A DNA stretch of 64,000 nucleotides from Opisthorchis felineus (lineage: Eukaryota > Platyhelminthes > Trematoda > Opisthorchiida > Opisthorchiidae). The notes below the pieces were generated by a model. It made no database searches and had not been told where the DNA came from. It was given only the letters and a program-made list of their open reading frames with translations. The DNA lies in assembly GCA_004794785.1 (NCBI GenBank), contig SJOL01006800.1, positions 415,914 to 479,913 of the forward strand, written 5' to 3'. A program made the translations under genes and the position numbers. Positions within the stretch are counted from its first letter, which is position 1; every line of letters starts with the position of its first letter. Of the stretch, positions 37,651 through 48,568 are shown piece after piece.

Positions 37651-38919
37651 TCTTAATTGAGCTCCAACGGCCAAGTGGATGCACTCTCACGTCTGATCGG
37701 TAACCACTGCCCCAGAAGAGGATTCCATCATCGCTGCCCTGTCCATAGATGACCATTCCAGCCAGTAGCTGCTCCAAACAGTCCGTGCCTTAGCGGTGAC
37801 CGTGCCGGATATACAGCGTAAGACTTCGGCCGATCCGACACTGCAGCAGGCGATACATTTGTTCAGGACATGTTGGCCGACGATCTCCAACCAATTTTCA
37901 ATCGCTAGGATTCCTTGTCTATTGTTAGCGACTGCCTCGTAGTTGGAGAACGTGTTGCGGTGCCACACCACTTACTCCTCCGAGTCCCGAAAGAGTTTCA
38001 TTCGGGGCATCCTGGAATAAACCTGATAAAAGCGATCGCCCGTAGTTACGCTTACTGGCTGCACATGGAACCCGATATCTCAGACTATGTCAGAGACTGC
38101 TCGCAATGTCAACACGCCGCAAGAAATCCTCCACGCCTGCCGCCTGGTCTCGATCCGAAAGACCCTGGTCCCGGGTGCATGTCAGCTACGCTGGTGTAAC
38201 ATACCTCATCTTGGTCGACGCTTTCTTCAAGTGGCCAGAAATTGTGCCTGTTATCCAGCCAACGACAACCAACGATCTGCGATCTTCAGCCAGCATGGTA
38301 TGCCGGAGACTTTAGTGTCGGACAATGGATTGAAGTTCAGCTCCAGCTGTTCCTAAGAATTCTGTCGAAGAAACGCAATCACGCACGTCCATCCGCCATC
38401 ATACCACCCGCAGTCAAACAGTCAGGCAGAACGCTTCGTCGATACGTTCAAGCGGGCGCTGTTCAAATCTCGAGGGACGGGGCATCCGCCGAAGTCCCCT
38501 AAAGATTTTTCTGGTCTACCGGACCACTCTGAATAACTCTTTGGAAGACTGGAAATCGCCTGCTGAAGCACTTATGGGCCGAAAATTGCGGACTATTAAT
38601 TCGGCCATGTCTCCGGCACTGATAGCTTGTTCCTAGCCCACGGCGAAGACAAAGTGGATCCAATTTCAAGTTGGTGCACATGTTTTTGCGCGAGACTATC
38701 GGACAGGTACAAACCTGGGATCAAAGACTACGTCTTGCGAAGACGCGGGGTCGTAACGTATGACATCTCTGTTGGCGAAGACACAAGAATCAACACAAGG
38801 ATCAACCTTGGACCTAAACCTCCTGCCAAGGAGATGGACCGATCGCCGTCGACGTCAAACGGTTCCTTTCCAGATTGACCCCAGGAAGGCCCGTTACTGA
38901 CCCATCCCTCAAGGGGAGG
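37650..38919 (+). mobile_element. Degenerate Ty3/gypsy pol (RNase H end and integrase)
   Basis: Starts with 'NGQVDALSRLI' (end of RNase H). The integrase zinc-binding motif follows as 'EFHSGHPGINLIKAIARSYA' and 'DYVRDCSQCQHAA' (H2C2). The integrase core is frameshifted: 'YLILVDAFFKWPEIVPV', 'HGMPETLVSDNGLKF'. The tail gives 'ERFVDTFKRALFKSRG' and the post-integrase segment 'RYKPGIKDYVLRRRGVVTYD'. Several frameshifts and stops. It ends in a polypurine tract aaggggagg at 38911-38919. gag, protease and RT are absent. Confidence 0.85.
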
Positions 38920-39300
38920 TGTTGGGGATATCAATATCCCCAAAAACGGTTATTGTCAAATTCATTTTGTGAAAAGTTGAATTATTAAACTTCGCACCTT
39001 TTCTGCCACATTGCACATTATTCCAAAAGGACCGGGCTTCTTTCCTATTGACCAGTTACACTTTGCGTGTGCTAACGAATTTATTGTTCCTCAAGGTCAC
39101 TCAAAAAATACATACATTCGACGATGCTCTGCTATACTTTGCATTTGGTTGACACAGTAAAAGCTCTCTTCCGAAGGTCCGCTCTTCTTCTTTTCTGCGC
39201 GCTAGGAGTGGTTGGGTTAGCGTCATAGCTGGGGATTTGTGCGCCAGTTCTCAATTCGCGTATAGTCGTTGATCGTACCCATTCAGATACGTATCAGAGG
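38920..39300 (+). repeat. Probable 3' LTR start of the gypsy copy
   Basis: Directly after the polypurine tract the sequence begins TGTTGGGG, as LTRs do (TG...CA), with a 10-bp perfect inverted repeat at 38922-38931 / 38934-38943. The far boundary is not determinable without a second LTR; 39,300 is only an outer guess before the next LINE fragment. Confidence 0.5.
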
Positions 39301-39309
39301 GGTAACATG

Positions 39310-40030
39310 CAAAATGTTTACTCGCAACCAGAGAAACTGTAACCCTCACAAAAATTATTGGTAAGAGACTGGATGCAACGACACCAACGATTGCGTGACA
39401 TGGCTATATCGGTGAGTATCTCCATTCGCAGGTGTGATGAGTTTCTATCGTGTTTTTCATGCTGCCTCCAGACTATGCAGTGCCCAACCCGTAACATCCT
39501 TCTGTCCAAACCTGCTTCATCAAATACGACCCGGCAAGGCGATTGGTTTCCTTGTGCACGAAGAACATGACCGAACCAGCGCAGTTAATGCAGCCGAGTC
39601 AGCTCATTAACTAGACTAGTAGTCGACTCATTGCTAAAAACCATTTATCGCACTTCAACACTGCCAACCCGATATTCTTGTGATATATGTGCAATGCATC
39701 GATGATAAAGATAGTCACACACAAAGCCGCAAAGCAACACTTGGCGCACTGTAGCTTTGTAGACCCTGTCTTCAAAGGCAAAAAAACGCCAACCCAAGGT
39801 GCCGAAGTTAAAGTAAAGTAGAAGGCTGCTTAGCAATTCCAATAATCACTTCGTCAGCAACACCGTCATCTGGTGTAATGCATGTATCTAGATAAGTAAA
39901 CCTGTCCGTTAACTCTAGTGCCCCTGATACCATCAAAGGTTCTGGGATATACTCCGGTTTCAGTGTGCACTTTGAAAGTGCAAAAGACCCAAAGCTGCTA
40001 CCTTGAGTGCTGCAATGCTCACGCACGCTA
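39310..40030 (-). mobile_element. RTE-like LINE C-terminal fragment
   Basis: Minus-strand pieces in order: 'SFALSKCTLKPEY', 'LELTDRFTYLDTCITPDDGV', 'DRVYKATVRQVLLCGF', and near the end 'HLRMEILTDIAMSRNRW'. These equal the region after the RT catalytic motif and the C-terminal domain. Frameshifted and 5'-truncated. Confidence 0.72.
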
Positions 40031-40453
40031 CACTAGAAGGAAACATGCCACGAACGCTAAAGTGGAGCAGTCAGACAAAGAGCAGCAAGAACCCGTAATA
40101 TAAGGGTGTCTGGGGGTAAAGTTGTACTGTCCTCTGCGATAGGTGTGGAGGCAGTAATGTGTTTCTCCCAGTCAGCCAGCAGGTCAACATTTATGGAAGC
40201 AGCGATGCTGCCTTCACCGGAGGAAAGACGGGTTAGAAAAGGCCAGTCCTAAAAACTGCACACCGATCGCCCAACGGTTGACCGTGACCGCCAGCTCATC
40301 ATGCAAAACGGTCGAAATACTTTTAACAAAAGAGTCCGATGCTGTACAAAGGGCACCTGCTGTGAGCAGCCACACTACGAGTGAGACAGTAATGCCTTAC
40401 GCCCTGCGTCTTCGGACCAGGCTAGGCCCCTACAGCCAAATACACTCGACTAC

Positions 40454-40620
40454 TGAGTCATCGGTTGCGGGCAGGGTCCCCAAAGAAAACCCTACTACCC
40501 GTTGTCTCTTGGGCCAGAATTTTGAGTCAGAGGTTGGAGGCAGGGTCCCCGAACGAAACCATATATCATCCCAGTCTTGTGGACCAGACGGTTGAATCAA
40601 AGGCTTAGGGCGAGGCACAT
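40454..40620. repeat. 70-bp tandem repeat, about 2.4 units
   Basis: Unit starts at 40,454, 40,524 and 40,594 (gagtca/gagtca/gaatca) are exactly 70 bp apart. Shared blocks include 'gcagggtccccaaagaaa' / 'gcagggtccccgaacgaa' and 'gggccaga' / 'ggaccaga'. A weaker partial unit may precede at about 40,383. Confidence 0.8.
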
Positions 40621-40699
40621 CAACCTTTTCGGCCTGGGCAACTGGGATGTATCATTTGCCCGCACAGTTATGTGTCCGGCGATGTCGAAACCCAAGCCC

Positions 40700-40898
40700 G
40701 GGGCGAGATGGCTCAGTGGTTAAAGCGCAGATTTACTGACTGGAAGGTCCGTGGTTTGAACCCCACATCTGTACCTCGACATTTCCTGTATAGGCTTGGG
40801 CAACGAGGCAGTATCCCAGCCCTCGTGCATCATTCGGGTGGCAGGGCAGCTAGGCACCGAAAGCGCGCTACAGCTGAACGATTATTTATAATATTATC
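40700..40898 (+). mobile_element. tRNA-derived SINE, best-preserved copy
   Basis: A box 'gagatggctcagtggttaaa', B box 'aaggtccgtggtttgaaccc', body 'tgtataggcttgggcaacg', 'ccctcgtgcatcattcgggt', 'ggcagctaggcaccgaaagc', 'ctacagctgaacgattattt' and a short TTA-rich tail. It would score as a tRNA-like head but is not a tRNA gene: the acceptor stem is not formed and the SINE body follows directly. Confidence 0.92.
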
Positions 40899-41375
40899 AT
40901 CCCAATCCCTTCCCACCAAACAAGCAAGAGTTGTTGGATAATTTGATTTCCAGCTACCTGACCAATGCGCCTTATACACCTACTGCGCGCTAAAAATAAA
41001 CGAAATAACACTGAGACGTTTAAAATGTGTCCGAGAACGAGTTAGAACATAGTCCAGGTTATCCATGATAAACAAGGTTTAACTTATCTAAGAACGAGCG
41101 TGGACGAGCTGAAATGTACATACAAAGGTTCAATATGAGTATATAGGGTAAGTATAATAATAAGCACACAGAAATCATGACAGTCACCCCGGCATTGTTT
41201 GAATGGGCACATACGTACTGACGTGGATAGGGTATGATGTACTGAGTCAGGCTTCTCTGTCCCTCAAACTATAAGGATGAACGCGTCGCTGTTGTTCTAG
41301 AATTTCTGGATAACTCAGTTGGTCTTCGGAGGACGGTACCGAAAAGGATTCAGATGCTTGAGGGTTAATCGGGCT

Positions 41376-43160
41376 GAGGTCCGGTTGTTTCAGTCATACC
41401 TGGGTGTTCGGTGTTCCTGTTGGATTCAGATAGAATGAGAACGTCGTCAGTTGTATTCTGAACCGCCGGGGCTAGATGGCGAAGGAACACGATTTCGACT
41501 CTTCCGTCTCGATGAGCAATGTGTGCATAGTGCGGGTTGCAGTTCAGAAGGTCGACTTCTTCTACTAGCGGTTGATACTTGGATGACCTATCACCTCGCT
41601 GCAGCAGGACTGGACCGGGGTTGGCCAACCAAGATGGTAATAAGATTCGAAAAACTGAGCGACGTGCTTATTGAAACGAACGTTCGTGTGGAGTACAGTT
41701 AGTGGCCGTACATAACAGTGGTTGGAGGCTGCGTAGAGCACCACGGAGTACCGATTCCCAATGGGAAGGCGGAAGATTGTGAGATTTCAACGCTAAGCTT
41801 ATTGTTTTCCAGAGGGTACCGTTGAGACGCTCAACCTGACCGTTACACTGGATTATAATCCTATGTATGAGTCATAGCAACACCTTTCTCCACAAGAAAG
41901 CTTTTGATCTCAGACGAAATGAACGATGAGCCTCTGTCGGAATGGATATAGGCTGGCATTCCGAACAAATAGATTTGTGTGAGATAGTCAGTCACTGTTG
42001 CTGAGGTTATATCCGCACACGCAAATGCGAATGGGAATCTGGAGAAGTTGTCAATTATTGTGAGTATGTAGCGGTTGCGTGTATTAGATGGCAAGGGACC
42101 TTTAATATCCAAAATTCAGGCTTTAATGAGTCTATCAGAGGATTTCCGGAATCTTGGCTTCAGTTCGGCACACGCTGCGGAAAGAAATAATGCGCTTGAC
42201 ACCATCGACGGAATAGGGGAGATTCTTGCAACGCACAAAATGAAACATACGGGCAATGCCCGGATGGCAGAGGGAGTTATGGAGCTCTCTAAGTTGATAG
42301 TTTCTCCCCATAGAAGCACATATGCTGCGCGTTGTATTTTATCGTTTTTCACTTTACCCTTCTGTCCACTGCCGTAAATGAATGTGACTGAACGCTGATC
42401 GGTGATCAGTTTGAAGGGTCTTCCGAGTAGATAGTACCGCCATTTCCTGATCGATTCAACGATAGCGTAGGCCTCCTTCTGGATAGCAGAATGATTTTTC
42501 TCGCTCGAATTGAGTTTCCTCGAGAAAAAGGCCACCGGTCGATGGTTTTGGCCGAGAGATGCGGCTATGGCAACATCGGAGGCATCCGTTTCAACAATCA
42601 AAGGCCCGTTATAATCTATTGTAATTAGCGAAGCATTTCCTAGTTCGTTTTTTAGGTTATCGAAGGCTAATTCAACGTCGGCAGGTAGATGGAATGTTTT
42701 GTTCCTCATCAGTTTGTTGATTGTCAGAAAACGAAAATATCCCATGGGCGTAATATGCGAACATACCGGTGACGCGTTGCATTTCCGTGGCAGTATGCGG
42801 AGGTAACTGACGGATAGGTTCCATTAATTCAGGGTCTGATTTTATGACGCCCTTTGAAAACTCATAACCTGAGAGGCAGATAATTTTTGAAGCAGTGACG
42901 ATTTTGTTATCGTTGAGCATGATCCCGTACTTCCTCGTAGCTCTTAAAAATTATTGGAGATTGAGATCGTGTTCATCTTGGATATTGCCACAAATAGTCA
43001 TATTGTCTATGTAGGCAAACATGCTTTTCAGCTTTTACCAAGTCAACGAGATCCGTTCTACATAGGTGTTTCCAGCGTCCGTACTTTATGTCTAATTGGC
43101 AAAAAGGCAATGGTTGCTCAGGAGTCATACCCCCTTAAAATTGATGTATGTTGCCTATGA
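41376..43160 (-). mobile_element. Degenerate Ty3/gypsy pol (RT, RNase H, integrase)
   Basis: Read downward on the minus strand: RT 'FAYIDNMTICGNIQDEHDLN' (about 43,010-42,960), the RT connection 'GVIKSDPELMEPIRQLPPH' and 'MFAYYAHGIFSFSD', RNase H 'IVETDASDVAIAASLGQNHR', 'PVAFFSRKLNSSEKNHS' and 'LITDQRSVTFIYGSGQKGK', the integrase zinc-binding region in another frame ('ELHNSLCHPGIARMFHF', 'KNLPYSVDGVKR'), the core 'MDIKGPLPSNTRNRYILTII', 'HSDRGSSFISSEIKSFL', 'CNGQVERLNGTL', and the tail 'PGPVLLQRGDRSSKYQPL'. Frameshifts and in-frame stops; no LTRs found. Clearly different from the 37.7-kb gypsy copy. Confidence 0.88.
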
Positions 43161-43237
43161 AACAAGCGTGGTCATGCATCTGAAAAAGCTAAGGACAATC
43201 CCCGCTCTTTCACATTTCATTCTCCGTGCGTCCGGTC

Positions 43238-43477
43238 AATCAATCAATCAATTTATCACCTATAAACCGTGTACCATAGGCACACTGGTTCCAAACTCTA
43301 CAGTTTCGATCACCGGGAGGTAGGATAGTGTGGGACACACAACCAAGAGTAGGGGCCGATGGCATGTTCAATTATTTCGGGAACTGGGTGACTATGCATC
43401 GCAGACCATAGTTTTGATCCACGGGCGTCACTAACCATCGGTGAGTTGAGTCCCGGGTGCAGAGCCGGGGATGCAAC
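43238..43477 (-). mobile_element. RTE 3' end fragment (TTGA-tailed subfamily)
   Basis: Its reverse complement carries 'atggtacacggtttataggt' and ends in (ttga)n at 43,238-43,250, as does the copy ending at 24,155. It also shares 'cgggactcaactcaccgatg' with 23,910-23,935. It is directly followed by the CAT-tailed element. Confidence 0.7.
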
Positions 43478-43502
43478 ATCATCATCATCATCATCATCAT
43501 CA
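43478..43502 (-). repeat. (CAT)n array, 3' tail of the adjacent LINE
   Basis: About eight trinucleotides; on the LINE's own strand a (GAT)n tail. Short tandem tails instead of poly(A) are typical of the RTE clade. Confidence 0.85.
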
Positions 43503-46500
43503 CTATCGACAGCATGACATCAGTGTTCTACACCGATGCTTCGCTGCCGTACAACCATGATTTATTTGAAAGCCTTATTGTGAAGAAAAGAATAAAGGTG
43601 GACAGGGAAGGGACGTAGTACTAACTTACTACAACATTCGGAGGTGCATACACCTCCAGACACTCCTTCAGGCAATCTGGATAGAGACTGACAACAAGAT
43701 CGCCACTGATATCCGTTGGCAGCCCTATCTTGCAGCGTTTCCAACCAGCCGCAGTGAAGACCACGCGGTCCCCATCCTGGAAGGCGAGTAGCACCGACGG
43801 TACCCAAGCGTTTCGTAATCTCCTTCATACCCCTCTGCCAGGTCAACGGTTGGCCACCTCTCTGCTTCCGCCACTCTGAATTACGTATGGAAAACAGCAC
43901 TCTCTCTGGAAAACGATGGTTAGGCAACACGTGCCCCAACCAACACAGCTTCTGGTGCTGGACACATTCTTCAATGGAAGTACCCGTTGCACAACCAAAA
44001 ACTCGCTTTCTAACTGCCTCGTTACGGATTCGCCAACACCAACCAACACGAGCTATGGTTCTGAGACAACGATTGTTGAACACTTGAAGCGTCTCAGTTC
44101 CGCTGCTCGAACAGGCCAACTCTCACAGCCATACAACAAAACAGCCCGCACTGTAGCTTGATACACACGTCCCTTGAGATTCAGGGATACACCACTTTGA
44201 CGCCATAGGCGTCTCAAATTAGCAAACGCGACGGAGCCTTGGAGATTCGTGCACTGACCTCATGTGTCACACTACAATCATAACTAATACAACTTCCATG
44301 ATACGTAAAACGCTCCACAACTTCCAGTGCCTCTCCCTGGATTGTAAGTGGCGTGTTCAGTGACTGCATGTCCAGCAGCATGACCTTACACTTTGTGGGT
44401 GCAAAGTGCATACCAAAGGACGGGATGACTTTGGTCAGTTCATCCAAAAACACCTGCGCCCTCTCCTCCTCTTCGAAGATGAGAACGATGTCGTCTGCAT
44501 ATTCCAGATCGACAAGGTTTTCGTCACAGGCTATCTGAACACCGGGGTTTTGGAGACCTTCCAGCGTTCGTCTCATTATCTCATCGATCACGAAATTAAA
44601 TAGGAAAGGAGAGAGTGGGCATCCCTGACGGACACCGCTTTGTGTACGGAAGCTTTTGGAGAGCTCGCCGTATACTCTCACACGTCCGGAAGTCCGAGAA
44701 TACAAAGAGCTTATTATGTTCACAAACTTCCGGGGCATTCCTTGGTGGGCAAGCGTGTCAAGAAGAACAGACCGGTCAACCGAGTCGAATGCGCCTTGGA
44801 AATCCAGGAATACTAGAATCGTGGGTCGCTTATACGTATGGCGTTGTTCTAGCACCTGACGAAGTGTGAAGATTTGGTCAACGCAACCCCTACCAGGCCG
44901 GAATCCCGCTTGCTGCTCTCGAGTCAGTGTTTCACGAGCCACCGTAAGGCGACGAAGCACGAGTGACGCCAACAGTCTCGTTACGACCGGGGTCAAGCTG
45001 ATCCCCCTGTGGTTGCCACACTCACTACGAGGCCCTTTTTTGAAAATGGGCACTATCACCGACTCTCCCCAGTTGTCTGGGACAGACTCCTTTTCCCAAA
45101 TGCAAGCGAACAGATCAGACAAGCGCTGACTGAGGACTTCACCCCCATCTTTGAACAATGCGGGTGGGAGGTCATCCGGACCAGAGGCTCGGTGGCGCTT
45201 GAGAGAACATATGCAGTCATAAATCTCCGATGCCGTAGGCGGTTCCACGTTCACCGTCCAAGGTTCTACGTCACCTGTGGGATCCAGATGAGTGCCAGCT
45301 GGTGGCCATGACAATTGTTGTTCGAAGTATTCGGCCCACCGATTGAGGCGTTCTTCTTTATTCGATATGGTCACTCCATTCCGATCCTTGATGGTTTCGC
45401 TCACAGGTGGTTTCCGGGGACCGGTCGCACGGATCAACTGAAATAATCTTCGGGCATTACCGGCTTTCTGAGCCTCTTCCATTTCCTTGGCTTTCTGTGT
45501 CCACCACACTTCACGGTCGGCTTGCACGCTCGCCTTCACTTGACGTCTGATACTTCGTCGTGTCAAGTTATGTTCGGGGCCGGCTGGGATATTTCTCCGA
45601 GATTTAAGGAGTGCCACCGTTCGGTCGGATATCCAGTGCTTGAGTGAGCCTCGTGGTGCCGTACCACAGGCAGAATTCCCAGCACTATGCAAAGAAGTGG
45701 CAATCTCGTCCCAGTATGAGTTCGCATCTGATGGTGGAGCATTTGGAAGAGATTCTAGGAGACGATTCTGGTAAGTTCGTCTAACATCCGGGTCTGCCAG
45801 TCTTTCAGTTGCCAAGCGATTTGTCCGCACCTTACGCGGCCCTGGAAAACGTAGGGAGAAGCGACTCCGGACGAGTGCGTGGTCAGAATCCACAAATGTG
45901 TTCCAAAACGACCGACAGTCAGTTATTGATCCACGCCATCGGTAACTGATGGCAATGTGATCGATTTGAGTTTGTGGCCGGCATGCCGTTGGAGGACACC
46001 ATGTGGCCAGACGACTTCGGCTATTTCGGAAGTTGGTACTGCATAAAAACAGCCTGCGATCAGCACACAGCTGGAGCAATCGTTCCCCATTGTCCGTACG
46101 TACCGAGTCCAATCCATGTCGACCTCCTAATTGAGTCTCAGATACGCTAAGCCTGCCCACTTGTGCATTCAGATCTCCGGCAACCACCACGATATCTGAG
46201 CTTTTAGCTCGCCGCAGCAGGACATTCAGGGCGTCGTAAAACCTGTCTTTGACGGCGTCGGAGCTACAGTCAGTTGGGGCATAAGCAGACACGATAAACA
46301 GACATCTCTCAACTTCCCGCTTGTGAGACTCCTTCACAGACGTTGCCAGACGAACCGCACAGAGGCGACTATCAACAGGTATCCAGTCAAGCAAGGATGC
46401 TTCCGCCCGGTGACTCAGAACGATACCAACCCCTGCACATCCCGCCGCAGCAGCCTCTGGATCACCAGAGGTGCGTAGCCGGAAGCGAGTGGAGAGTGAT

Positions 46501-47012
46501 GGGGCGGTTAGTTAAACCACTGTGCTTGCACCTTGAATTCTTGTTTCTGAGACGCAGCACACATCAATACCAAGCGAGTCCAGTGTGAGAGCAACAGCAG
46601 CTTGTTGTCCTGCTTGCTTCAGAGTGCGGACATTGAAGGCGGCCAGATAGACTGGGTGTCGAGGCTTGAAGATTGATTTGGAGATACCGGAGGATGTCGG
46701 CACCATGTGACGAGCAGACGCTGCACGCAAAACCGATGCAAGACGAACGGAGTCATCAGTCCTATGTGCTGGGCCTACAAGGGTGGAGTTATTAATGGGG
46801 TGGGGAGAGGCGGAGGAAAAAGTACGTGAAAGAGAAAGAAAAAAGGGGGAAGGGGAAGAGGAGGGGAAGAAGAGGGAGGGAGAAGGATGGATTACTGCCT
46901 CCAGACCACCTTGTAATACGATGACTCGCAGTACGGGGACCCGCTGTTCTTCATCGACCTGCTTCCCTTTGGCCTTCCCGGCATGATTAAACCTTTGAGA
47001 ACTTAGTTCCAA
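43503..47012 (-). mobile_element. Nearly complete RTE-like LINE (endonuclease plus reverse transcriptase)
   Basis: The frame opens at about 47,012 with a Ser/Pro-rich leader, then the endonuclease ('LAAFNVRTLKQAGQQAA', 'CCVSETRIQ'), a nonsense codon at 46512-46514, and continues in the same frame to 44,214. It covers 'VSAYAPTD', 'VVVAGDLNAQVG', 'QIDHIAIS' and 'SDHALV' (all APE catalytic motifs kept), then the RT 'AGFRPGRGCVDQIF', 'FLDFQGAFDSVDR', '[18 protein letters not shown]', YADD at 44490-44501 and 'CISYDCSVTHEVSARI'. Frameshifts near 44,225 and 44,100 separate the C-terminal domain ('QVFNNRCLRTIARVGW', 'LCWLGHVLPNHRFPERV', 43,562-44,119). The 3' end is a (GAT)n tail. Length about 3.5 kb is usual for an RTE element. 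The copy cannot make a full protein but looks recent. Confidence 0.92.
46783..46900. repeat. Purine-rich tract inside the LINE leader
   Basis: About 120 bp of almost pure A/G on the plus strand ('gaggggaagaagagggaggg' is typical). On the LINE strand it codes for a Ser/Pro/Phe-rich stretch, so it is a low-complexity linker rather than a separate feature. Confidence 0.7.
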
Positions 47013-47249
47013 TCAGGATAGCCCGCAGGATAATTGCAGCACAGAAGCCCGACGACCACGACAAGGTGACAGCTTTACGTTGGGCGTGTGTCCAGTGATT
47101 CAAAAGGGATGACTACTGGCATGGTTGTTTCACTCAGCCCCCGAGTTGAACGCGCTTTGCTGGTCTGTATTTCAGTTAACGGTCGTCTTTGTGCCGTTTG
47201 GTTATCGGGTTCAATCGAGCTCAGTGCCACTAAACATTAAAATGTAATT

Positions 47250-47680
47250 GTTTGTAGTATCGGCGTATGCTCCAACTGACTGCAAATCTGACACTGAAAA
47301 AGAATTTTTTCTATCGATATCTATCTGGACTCATTAGTCAAGCAAGAAGCACTGACACTATGATGCTTGCGAGCGGTATGGATGTCGAAACCGGTCGTTC
47401 GAGCTCCTTGGAATCCGACCTGGGCGATTGCCACACAGACAAGGAGAGCGACTCCTCCACTTGAGTGCTAAGCATCAGCTGTTTTTGGTCAGCACAAACT
47501 TCCAACATAAACTTTCACACTGCGTAACCTGGCGGTCACAAAGCGCAAATCACTCGTGGACTTACCTGGGTCACGGGGCTATCAGCCACTACTGGAGTCA
47601 GTCAGCTGTACAGTTCAAAAGGCGTACATCGAAGTGCAATAACTCCAACTGCTACAGCCTCGTTCGCTGATGAAGGATAA
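47250..47680 (+). mobile_element. RTE endonuclease fragment
   Basis: Plus-strand pieces: 'SAYAPTDCKSD' in shifted frames at about 47,260, 'GLISQARSTDTMMLASGMDV' at 47,325, and 'SAKHQLFLVSTNFQHKLSH' at 47,465. They follow the APE domain order of the 46-kb element, but the strand is opposite and the sequence more diverged. No RT follows. Confidence 0.7.
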
Positions 47681-47689
47681 GTGAATGAG

Positions 47690-48130
47690 AGCCACGCGTT
47701 GGAGGCGATCGCCCAATTCGTGCGCTGGCGTCGAATGCTTCTGCTTGTCCCGTGTGGCAGAGATTGAGAGCTAAGGAGTGAAGGCGATAGCTTTAACACA
47801 AGACCCCCCTTGGCTGCGTGACATACCTGCCATCCTGCGGTCCTCATCCGGGAAGACTGCATTTACCTGACACCACTGGATGTACTGAACTAAAGAGAGA
47901 ATTTACCGTGGACACGTACCCGCACACGGGAGGCGGCATATAAAGCCTTCTTAACAGAAGGATTTAAAAGGACTACCCCTCATCGCCAGACTGCCACAGA
48001 TTCTGACAACAAAGGCAGATCTGAGGTCGAGAAATACGGCCGTTGCCGATCATCGGAAAGAGTGGCGTAGTTTCAACACTTGTCGCAAAGTGGAAGTATG
48101 GTCTACGCATTCCCGGTCAGGACACGTGGA
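47690..48130. other. No recognised feature
   Basis: Short stretch with no ORF or repeat that I can name. Confidence 0.35.
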
Positions 48131-48131
48131 T

Positions 48132-48568
48132 GAGCGCGAGATAGCTCAGTGGTCAAGGCGCGAACTTACTGACCATTATGCCAAGTCATACACTATCTAC
48201 CTCGCGGTTTGCGCCATTCTGAAGGAGGCAAGGAGAACAATACTCGTCTCAGAAAACTATACTTCGGCATGCGCGAATTTACTGACCGGAATGTTCGTGA
48301 TTCGAACCCGACCTTCACCTCTCGACTTCCCCTGTCTAGGCTTGGACAACCTGGCAGTATCCCAGGCCTCGTGCTTCCTTCAGGTGGCATGGCAGCTAGG
48401 CACCGAGTGTTACGGCTGGACGATTTTTTTTAGGCGTAGCGCATGGCCGAGCCACCGCACCTGATGGGGCGGATGTTTTTTTGCCACCGAAATACCTGCT
48501 GCATAACCAAATACCCGTTTGTTAATTACGAGCCTAAACAGGAGTAGTCGAGATGCAGAGGCCCGGGT
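48132..48568 (+). mobile_element. SINE/RTE mosaic with nested insertion
   Basis: Four blocks can be separated. 48,132-48,174 is a SINE head (A box 'gagatagctcagtggtcaag'). 48,175-48,272 is RTE 3' sequence matching 34,170-34,270. 48,273-48,431 is a second, 5'-truncated SINE ('cgaatttactgaccggaatg' to 'gctggacgatttttttt'). 48,434-48,531 resumes the RTE sequence at 'gtagcgcatggccgagccac', which at 34,270 is contiguous with the first RTE block. 48,532-48,566 is a SINE fragment in minus orientation ending at the next LINE. Confidence 0.75.

Noticed and set aside
37687..37971. 94-codon minus ORF as a first exon of SCOT
   Set aside because: It is the antisense of the gypsy RNase H/integrase region; a better first exon with in-phase micro-intron lies at 37,220-37,264.
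40700..40775. tRNA gene
   Set aside because: A and B boxes are present, but there is no acceptor stem and the sequence continues into the shared SINE body; the same applies at 18.2, 31.4 and 48.1 kb.
43478..43502. CRISPR-like array or coding polyhistidine
   Set aside because: A pure trinucleotide tail at the end of a LINE, with no spacers and no surrounding frame.
44353..45311. Several plus-strand ORFs of 60-100 codons
   Set aside because: They are antisense shadows of the RTE reverse transcriptase on the minus strand.
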